Positions 31,190 to 36,091 of a stretch of DNA of 36,091 nucleotides are shown here, piece after piece; position 1 is the first letter of the stretch; the number at the start of each line of letters is the position of its first letter. The position numbers and the translations under genes were made by a program. The stretch is from NCBI GenBank assembly GCA_046292445.1, contig JBKBQT010000028.1, positions 1 to 36,091 of the forward strand, read 5' to 3'. The stretch comes from CALIZF01 sp046292445. GTDB taxonomy: Bacteria; Pseudomonadota; Alphaproteobacteria; Rhodobacterales; Rhodobacteraceae. The notes beneath the pieces are model-generated. The model ran no database searches. It saw nothing but the letters and a program-made list of their open reading frames with translations, and was not told where the DNA came from.

Positions 31190-31283
31190 GCACGCGCGCG
31201 AAAAGTGCCGCGACGGCGGGCCCGCAGACACGCCGCCGTGAACGGCTTGCCGTCCCGGGCGCTGCAGGCGCAGTCGCGCCCCA

Positions 31284-32594
31284 TTACCGGAGCAGCACGA
31301 TCTCGGCCCGCAAGCCGCCGAGCGCCTCGCTCTCGCCGAGGCGGAAGCTGCCGCCATGACTGCGCGCGACATCGGCGGCGATGGCAAGGCCGAGCCCGAC
31401 ACCGCCGCCCCGGTTGGGGTCGCGCGCCGCATCGAGGCGGGTGAACGGCCGGAGCGCCTCGTCGCGCCGGTCGCGGGGAATGCCGGGGCCGTCATCCTCG
31501 ACAACAATGCGCACCCACCTGTCGGTTACCTGCAGCGTCACGGCAGCATGCGCCGCATGCCGCGCCGCATTGGCCAGAAGGTTCGCCACCGCCCGCAGCA
31601 CCGCGTCGGACCGCAGCGGCAACACCACGGCATCCGCGGGCGGGTCATAGGCGACCGACTGGCCGAGACGCCGGGCATCGGCCACGGCCTGCCGTATCAG
31701 CGCGGCGGCATCGGTCGGCACGGGCTCTTCGGTCGCATCGCCGCGCGCGAAGGCGAGGAAGGCGTCGATCATCCGCTCCATCTCGGCCACATCGCGCAGG
31801 AGCGCCGCGACCTCGGGATCATCATCGAGCATGGAAAGGCCAAGCTTGAGCCGCGTGAGCGGGGTGCGCAGATCGTGGCTCACCCCGGACAGAAGCAGCG
31901 TGCGCTGCTCGATCTGCCGCTCGATCCTTGCACGCATCTCGAGAAAGGCCGCGCCGGCCGCCCGGACCTCGGCCGCGCCGCGCGGGCGGAAAGGGACGGT
32001 GCGGCCCTTGCCGAAAGCGTCTGCCGCCGCCGCGAGCCGCGCGATCGGGTCGAGCTGCGCGCGCAGGAACAGGAAAGCGATGCCGGTAAGGATAAGCCCC
32101 GACCAGAACATCAGGACAGGCACCTGATGCGGGTTGTTGGCCGACACCCGGTCGCGCGGGATGGTGACGAGCAGATCCGCCGGCTCGGGCCCGATCAGGA
32201 CGAGCACCGCGCCATCCACCGACTGCACATCGACCCCGCGCAACCCCGGTATGTGCCAGCTGAGCATCTCGATCACCACCCGGCCCGACAGGTCGAGCAG
32301 ATCGCGCCGGTTCCCGGGCCGGGCATCGGCCGGCGCCGCCGTCACCACAAGGTCGAAGGCCGCGCCCGCCGCCGCCGCTGCCGCCACGGGATCGGCCGCC
32401 CCCTCGGCCGCGCGCAGCACATGGGTCAGCTCGAGCTCGATCCCGCGGACCATCTGCCGCGTGACATCGTCGAAATGGCGCTGGCCGAAGAACACCGATA
32501 CGATCAGCAGCACAGCCGCGATCGGCGCCACGAGGATGAGCGCGGCGCGGCCGAGCAGGCCGCGGGGCAGACGGGGCTTTAACCAATGCGCCAT
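31284..32594 (-). CDS. Sensor histidine kinase (EnvZ-like)
   Basis: A 436-residue membrane kinase. TM1 is at about 15-36, a periplasmic sensor loop at 37-155, TM2 at 158-177, and a HAMP domain at about 178-230. The dimerisation and phosphoacceptor region has H240 in VSHDLRTPLTRLKL, and the catalytic domain has NLLANAARHA (N box), VEDDGPGIP (G1) and GVGLGLAIAADVARSHGG (G2). This layout is EnvZ/OmpR-type. No response regulator lies next to it, which is unusual; the upstream gene is a divergent hydrolase 40 bases away. Signal and partner are unknown. Confidence 0.9.
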   Translation of the reverse strand: MAHWLKPRLPRGLLGRAALILVAPIAAVLLIVSVFFGQRHFDDVTRQMVRGIELELTHVLRAAEGAADPVAAAAAAGAAFDLVVTAAPADARPGNRRDLLDLSGRVVIEMLSWHIPGLRGVDVQSVDGAVLVLIGPEPADLLVTIPRDRVSANNPHQVPVLMFWSGLILTGIAFLFLRAQLDPIARLAAAADAFGKGRTVPFRPRGAAEVRAAGAAFLEMRARIERQIEQRTLLLSGVSHDLRTPLTRLKLGLSMLDDDPEVAALLRDVAEMERMIDAFLAFARGDATEEPVPTDAAALIRQAVADARRLGQSVAYDPPADAVVLPLRSDAVLRAVANLLANAARHAAHAAVTLQVTDRWVRIVVEDDGPGIPRDRRDEALRPFTRLDAARDPNRGGGVGLGLAIAADVARSHGGSFRLGESEALGGLRAEIVLLR

Positions 32595-32634
32595 GGCGCG
32601 AACCTAGACGGCAGCGGTGCGGGGGGGAAGGCGG

Positions 32635-33510
32635 ATGTCTGAGGCGGTGGCACCGGGGGTGACGCGGATCGTGGCGCCCAACCCCTCGCCCTTCACCTTC
32701 CGCGGCACCAACACCTATCTTGTGGGCCGGCGCGATCTGGCGGTGATCGACCCGGGGCCGGACGACCCGACGCATCTCGCCGCGATCCTCGCCGCCGTGC
32801 CGCCGGGCGGCCGGATCGCCCATGTCGTCGTCACCCACGCGCACCGCGACCATACGGCCCTTGCGTCGCGTCTGTCGGGGGCGACCGGCGCGCCGGTGCT
32901 GGCCTTTGGCGATGCTGCGGCCGGGATCGACCCGACCATGGCGAGCCTCGGGGATATCGGCGGCGGCGAGGGCGTCGATACCGCGTTCCGCCCCGACGCG
33001 CTGCTGGCCGATGGCGATGCGCTGGCGGGCGCGGACTGGCAGCTGCGCGTGCTGCACACGCCGGGGCACATGGGCAACCACATTTGCCTGGCGATGGACG
33101 GGCTGTTGTTCTCGGGCGATCACGCGATGGGTTGGGCGACCTCGATCGTCTCGCCGCCGGACGGCGACATGGGGGCCTACATGGCCTCGCTCGACCGGCT
33201 GATCGCGGAAGGGCCGGCGCGCCTGCTGCCCGGGCACGGCGACCCGGTGGAGGACGCCCCGGCCCGCCTCGCCGCGCTTCGCGATCATCGCCGGGGGCGC
33301 GAGGCGGCGATCCGCGCCGTTCTCGCCGAGCGGCCGGCGACGGCAGAAGATCTGGTGCGGCGGCTCTACCTCGACGTCCCGCCGGCGCTGCATCCGGCCG
33401 CGGTGCGCAACGTGCTGGCCCATCTGCTGGACCTCGTGCGACGCGAGCTCGTCGAACCCGTCGGCCCCCTCGGCCCGGCGGCCACCTTCCGCCGGACCAT
33501 GCAGCGATAA
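32635..33510 (+). CDS. MBL-fold metallo-hydrolase (LACTB2-like)
   Basis: A 291-residue metallo-beta-lactamase-fold hydrolase. The zinc motif is THAHRDHTA, with later metal ligands in HTPGHMGNH and FSGDHAMGW. A winged-helix-like C-terminal region (about 220-290) resembles LACTB2 relatives, which include RNases and thioesterase-like hydrolases. The ATG at 32635 follows GGGGGGGAAGG; a GTG at 32617 in the same frame is less likely. It is followed by a hairpin and then the tRNA gene. The substrate cannot be told. Confidence 0.88.
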   Translation: MSEAVAPGVTRIVAPNPSPFTFRGTNTYLVGRRDLAVIDPGPDDPTHLAAILAAVPPGGRIAHVVVTHAHRDHTALASRLSGATGAPVLAFGDAAAGIDPTMASLGDIGGGEGVDTAFRPDALLADGDALAGADWQLRVLHTPGHMGNHICLAMDGLLFSGDHAMGWATSIVSPPDGDMGAYMASLDRLIAEGPARLLPGHGDPVEDAPARLAALRDHRRGREAAIRAVLAERPATAEDLVRRLYLDVPPALHPAAVRNVLAHLLDLVRRELVEPVGPLGPAATFRRTMQR

Positions 33511-33515
33511 CGAAA

Positions 33516-33532
33516 GGGGGCTGGACGCCCCC
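33516..33532 (+). terminator. Hairpin after the MBL hydrolase gene
   Basis: GGGGGC-TGGAC-GCCCCC begins 5 bases after the stop codon. It has a 6-bp GC stem but no T-run. It probably limits read-through and also contains the -35 box of the tRNA promoter. Confidence 0.5.
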
Positions 33533-33550
33533 GCATGGCATTGCTATGAG
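33522..33550 (+). promoter_or_regulatory. tRNA-Asn promoter
   Basis: TGGACG (33522-33527), a 17-base spacer and TATGAG (33545-33550), with a GC-rich stretch after the -10, put the transcription start about 6 bases before the tRNA. This is the usual arrangement for stable RNA genes. Confidence 0.65.
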
Positions 33551-33562
33551 GGCCCGGCGTGT

Positions 33563-33637
33563 TCCGGCGTAGCTCAGCGGTAGAGCAGTTGACTGTTAAT
33601 CAATTGGTCGTAGGTTCGATCCCTACCGCCGGAGCCA
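33563..33637 (+). tRNA. tRNA-Asn (anticodon GTT)
   Basis: A 75-base cloverleaf with encoded CCA. The acceptor stem TCCGGCG pairs with CGCCGGA, then come discriminator G and CCA (33635-33637). The D arm has AGCTCAGCGGTAGAGC, the anticodon loop is CTGTTAA (anticodon GTT), and the T arm is GTAGG-TTCGATC-CCTAC. It is intact and is the insertion point of the decayed island that follows. Confidence 0.97.
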
Positions 33638-33640
33638 TAT

Positions 33641-33674
33641 ATCTTGCCTATACCGCTACGCTCGCGGGCAAGAT
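33641..33674. other. Stem-loop just after tRNA-Asn
   Basis: ATCTTGCC (33641-33648) pairs with GGCAAGAT (33667-33674) across an 18-base loop. It may be a tRNA 3' processing or termination structure, or part of the island attachment region. Confidence 0.4.
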
Positions 33675-33752
33675 CATGAATGATACCAATAAAATCAACG
33701 CGCTACCTTAAACGCGTGGTTGGTCATTCACCCGTGCAGACCCGACAACACG

Positions 33753-33781
33753 TTTGACTTAGCGGTCAAAACTCGGTCAAA
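33753..33781. repeat. GTCAAA inverted and direct repeats before the integrase gene
   Basis: TTTGAC (33753-33758) faces GTCAAA (33765-33770) with a 6-base spacer, and GGTCAAA occurs twice, 11 bases apart (33764 and 33775). The cluster ends 14 bases before the integrase start. It could be an integrase arm-type or regulator-binding site. Confidence 0.45.
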
Positions 33782-33795
33782 CGCAGGGGTTGCTC

Positions 33796-34455
33796 ATGCC
33801 ACACCAGAAGATCACGCAGGCCTTCGTTGACGGCCTGCCCTATCAGGATTCCGGGACGCTCTGGGGCCACGACACGGAACTCGCAGGGTTCAACCTGTCC
33901 ATCGGTCAGCGCACAAAAACCTACTATGCCACAGGCGAGCATGGGAACCGTTTCATCCGCGTGAAGATCGGCCGCGCCGACGTGACCAAGGCGAACGAGG
34001 CGCGCGCGGTTGCCCGTGACGTGCTGCTGCCGGAAATCCGTCGCGGCGTCGATCCGCGCGCGAAGCAGCTATCGGACGACGACCAGGCCTATGCGCGCAT
34101 CCTCGCTGGCATCCGCGAGGCCCGTCCCGAAGACCTGTCAGACCAGATGGCGCGGCGCATCATTCGCGGCAAGGCGAAGCGGCGCGCAGATGAACTTACG
34201 GTTGGCCAGGTCTGGGCGATGTATGAGGAGTATAAGCGCGCTTCGATCCTTGAGGAGCAAGGCCCGGAGAAAGCGCGGCGGGCGGAAACCCATCTCACCC
34301 AGCAGCGGCGCTATCTCGGGGGCGCAGACACCTACGGCAAGGACGGCCCCTATGCCTCCTCGCTCGAGTGGTCGAAAGGTTGGTGGGATCGTCCCATCAC
34401 GGACATCACCCCGGAACTCTGCGCGACGACGTGGGGCAACCTGAAGGCAAGCTGA
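33796..34455 (+). pseudogene. Tyrosine integrase, truncated: catalytic domain missing
   Basis: The 219 codons encode only the arm-binding N-terminal domain (LAGFNLSIGQRTKTYYATGEHG, VKIGRADVTKANEARAVARD) and the beginning of the core-binding domain (LTVGQVWAMYEEYKR, WDRPITDITPELCATTWGNL) of a P4-type tyrosine recombinase. The family is about 400 residues long, and its catalytic R-H-R-Y residues are all in the absent C-terminal half. The frame runs into a stop right after NLKAS, where sequence of another gene on the opposite strand begins. AGGGG 6 bases before the ATG at 33796 supports the start. Excision by this protein is not possible. Confidence 0.85.
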
Positions 34456-34579
34456 ACTGCATCGCGTTCGCACGGTCAGCAATCCGCTGCTTCGTGATGT
34501 TGAACGCGAGGAGGCGCGCGCCGTCACTCGGGCTGAAGGTATCGAGTTCAATATCCGTCTGCTTGTTGATCCGGGTCAT
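34406..34579 (-). pseudogene. 5' fragment of an unidentified island gene
   Basis: The ATG at 34579 overlaps the HTH gene stop (ATGA) and opens a 57-codon frame that begins MTRINKQTDIELDTFSPSDG and continues to about QRIADRANAMQ. After that the frame enters the antisense of the integrase and soon stops. It is therefore probably the start of a longer gene whose remainder was lost in the deletion that also truncated the integrase. I do not recognise the family. Confidence 0.5.
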
Positions 34580-34776
34580 CCCTGTGCCTCCAACCAGTCA
34601 TCCAAATCCTGCTTCCGATAGCGCACCAACCGCTGCCCGATGCGTTTAAACGCGGGGCCCTTCCCGCGCGTGCGCCAAGCGTTGAGGGTGTTGGGAGAAG
34701 TGTCGATGTAGCGAGCGGCGGTCTCCTCTGACTGCCACTCCGGCCACTCGGGCAAAACGCGTGACTGAACTGTCAT
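34576..34776 (-). CDS. Small helix-turn-helix protein, excisionase/AlpA-like
   Basis: A 66-residue MerR-like or excisionase-type DNA-binding protein. The typical block is EETAARYIDTSPNTLNAWR followed by the wing KGPAFKRIGQRLVRYRKQDLDDWL. Such proteins act as recombination directionality factors or as regulators of integrase or replication genes on islands. AAGGAGA stands 5 bases before the ATG at 34776. It looks intact, although the integrase it may have served is broken. Confidence 0.85.
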   Translation of the reverse strand: MTVQSRVLPEWPEWQSEETAARYIDTSPNTLNAWRTRGKGPAFKRIGQRLVRYRKQDLDDWLEAQG

Positions 34777-34977
34777 GCTGATCTCCTTGAGGTTGCGTTC
34801 TAACATCACGTTACATCGAGAGCGATATGAGGACAGCGAGCAAACGAAGGTGGAGGTCGGCTTTCTGAGGTGCTGCGCACTTGCACTTGGCCGACGCTGC
34901 CCGCGAATAGCTTGTTTACGACGGCAACGCATAACGCTACATGTTGAATCTGGTTACCAAAAAAATTGAGAATCTCG
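34777..34977. promoter_or_regulatory. Divergent gap between HTH gene and methyltransferase
   Basis: The 201-base gap is less GC-rich than its surroundings. It contains TAAC-N5-GTTA at about 34802-34814 and ATCG-N4-CGAT at about 34816-34827, short inverted repeats in front of the HTH gene that could be its operators. No clear -35/-10 pair stands out for either gene. Confidence 0.35.
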
Positions 34978-35973
34978 ATGGCAACGGGGATCAACGCAAG
35001 CGAACGGCTTAGCCCAGAGGCGCAGACGGCGGCTGTGCCTCATCGCAGCGGACTCCCGATGCCTCCTGCTTCTGCGACGATCAACTTCGCCTACGAAGGC
35101 CGCGCAAGCATCGACCAAGTTCTGGCCCTGCAACCCGCCCCGCTTGTTCGCTGGCACAACGACACATGGCAGGCCGCACAGATTGAACCGAACGGGATCG
35201 CTCTTTGCGACAACCTCGGTGGTCTGGCCGCCCTTGCTGCATCATCGCACAGGGCACGGCTGATCTACTTGGACCCTCCCTACAACACAGGCCTCGACTT
35301 TCAGTCGCGCGGCTTGCAGCACGCCTATAAGGACGACCGAACGACTGCGACCTAGGTCGAGTTCATGCGTCGGCGTCTGATCCTTGCGCGCGAATGCCTG
35401 ACCGAAGACGGGTCGATTTACGTCCATATCGGCCACCAGATGCTTGCTCATCTGAAAGTCGTGATGGACGAGATATTCGGAGAACGAAACTTCCGAAACA
35501 TCATTTCCCGCCGCAAGTGCAGTTCAAAGAATTTCACGACCAACCAATATGCAAACCTTAACGACTACCTCCTGTTTTACACGAAGTCGCCCGCCTACGT
35601 CTGGAATCAACCTGGGCAAAAGCTTAGCGGCGAATGGATCGACAAGGAGTATCCGAAGTTCGACGCGCGAGGGCGGTATAAACTGGTTCCCGTTCATGCC
35701 CCCGGCACGCGGAACGGTGAAACGGGCCAACCTTGGCGCGATATGAATCCGCCTCCCGGCAAGCATTGGCAGTATGCGCCGTCGAAACTCGAACAATTGG
35801 ACAAGGACGGCTTCATTCACTGGTCGAAGACCGGCAACCCGCGTCGCAAGGTTTATTTCACCGACGACAAAGCCATTCCCTACACTGACAACTGGGATGG
35901 GTTCCGGGACGCGCATCACCAGAGCATTGAAGTGACGGGCTACCCGACTGAGAAGAATCTCGACATGCTCAAG
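34978..35973 (+). pseudogene. DNA adenine methyltransferase (type III Mod-like), disrupted
   Basis: The protein would be a beta-class N6-adenine methyltransferase. Motif IV is RLIYLDPPYNTGLDF, followed by LTEDGSIYVHIGHQMLAHLK and the target-recognition part up to EVTGYPTEKNLDMLK. Codon 126 is TAG (35353-35355) in the frame DRTTAT-stop-VEFMRRRL; relatives carry Trp here, so TGG to TAG is the simplest explanation. After LDMLK at about 35973 the homology stops, and the expected SAM motif (FxGxG) is missing, because an IS begins there. Either lesion alone should inactivate the enzyme. The start at 34978 has only a weak GAGA upstream. Confidence 0.85.
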
Positions 35974-36091
35974 GGCGCCTCGAAAAATTGCTTTGACCGG
36001 GCCGCTGGGATAGAAGGCAGGGGGCATTCGGCTGCTGAGGTGTAGTGATGGCGCAGATGGGTTTCTTTGATCTTTCAGACCGCTATGCGAG
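35971..36091 (+). mobile_element. Left end of an IS5-like insertion sequence (partial)
   Basis: The methyltransferase frame departs from its family at about 35973, and about 75 bases later a transposase start appears. The left end therefore lies close to GGGCGCCTCG at 35973-35982. The right end, the second inverted repeat and the target duplication are outside the window. Confidence 0.55.
36048..36091 (+). CDS. IS5-family transposase, N-terminal fragment cut by window end
   Basis: The frame starting at 36048 reads MAQMGFFDLSDRYA, which fits the beginning of IS5-family transposases found in Rhodobacteraceae. A GAGGTG sequence precedes the ATG. Only 14 codons are visible, so the assignment rests on this start and on the interrupted gene before it. 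Confidence 0.55.
   Translation, partial: MAQMGFFDLSDRYA

Larger units (their letters stand above)
33638..36091. mobile_element. Degraded genomic island inserted at tRNA-Asn
   Basis: From the 3' end of the tRNA to the end of the window all genes are of mobile type: integrase remnant, HTH/excisionase-like gene, truncated gene, broken DNA methyltransferase and an IS end. Base composition is visibly less GC-rich than the rest, with runs such as AAAAAAATTGAG. The distal attachment site lies outside the window, so the tRNA-derived direct repeat cannot be confirmed. Confidence 0.75.

Noticed and set aside
34138..34551. 137-codon minus-strand frame across the integrase remnant
   Set aside because: It is antisense to integrase sequence for most of its length; the better supported start is the coupled ATG at 34579 in another frame.
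35353..35355. TAG in the methyltransferase as pyrrolysine or programmed read-through
   Set aside because: No supporting structure or pyrrolysine context is visible; alignment logic favours a TGG to TAG mutation in an already decaying island.
1..36091. CRISPR array or phage structural genes
   Set aside because: No regularly spaced direct repeats and no capsid, portal or tail-like protein sequences were seen.

Overview
The window is GC-rich, densely packed chromosomal DNA with very short intergenic gaps and many 1- to 4-base stop/start overlaps (ATGA, GTGA, TGATG). The complete sox cluster in the order R-S-V-W-X-Y-Z-A-B-C-D-E-F, the NrsF-linked ECF sigma factor and the overall coding style all point to an alphaproteobacterium of the Rhodobacteraceae/Paracoccaceae type. 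No rRNA or species-specific marker is present, so the genus is left open.

Layout. (1) 1-4841, plus strand: a probable catabolic operon with the permease of a NitT/TauT-type ABC importer, a cytosine-deaminase-like amidohydrolase, an FAD-linked oxidase and two related flavodoxin-fold NAD(P)H oxidoreductases. (2) 10380-4864, minus strand, convergent with the first: an ATP-binding half of a PEP-synthase-like enzyme, a GMC oxidoreductase, the phosphohistidine half of the same kind of enzyme, a HAD hydrolase and a MarR regulator. All are joined by overlaps or very short gaps. The split into about 350 and 575 residues resembles phenylphosphate synthase (PpsB and PpsA). This is the best candidate for an undescribed pathway. 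(3) 10636-12726, plus strand: alpha/beta hydrolase, mobA and a conserved protein of unknown function. (4) 16382-12723, minus strand: an arsenic operon encoding an ArsR-ArsC fusion, an arsenate-pathway GAPDH, a short CDF-like membrane protein and the ArsJ exporter. A YeiH-family membrane protein diverges from it. (5) 18727-17498: glycerate 2-kinase (MOFRL family).

(6) 18811-29947: the sulfur-oxidation cluster. soxV-W, soxX-Y-Z-A and soxB-C-D-E-F read leftward. soxS and the repressor gene soxR read rightward. SoxXA loads thiosulfate onto SoxYZ, SoxB hydrolyses off sulfate, SoxCD oxidises the sulfane sulfur, and SoxF/SoxE form a flavocytochrome-c-like sulfide dehydrogenase. SoxV, SoxW and SoxS supply periplasmic reductant. 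Visible control elements are an 18-bp perfect palindrome upstream of soxX, a GC-rich hairpin between soxA and soxB, and a promoter in the soxV-soxS gap.

(7) 29957-33510: an ECF sigma factor with its NrsF-type membrane anti-sigma factor and a good match to its own promoter, a sensor kinase without an adjacent response regulator, and a metallo-beta-lactamase-fold hydrolase. (8) 33563-33637: tRNA-Asn(GTT) with a recognisable promoter. (9) 33638-36091: a decayed genomic island at the 3' end of the tRNA gene. It holds an integrase lacking its catalytic domain, an excisionase-like HTH gene followed by a truncated gene, a DNA adenine methyltransferase gene with an in-frame amber codon, and the left end of an IS5-like element that interrupts the methyltransferase.
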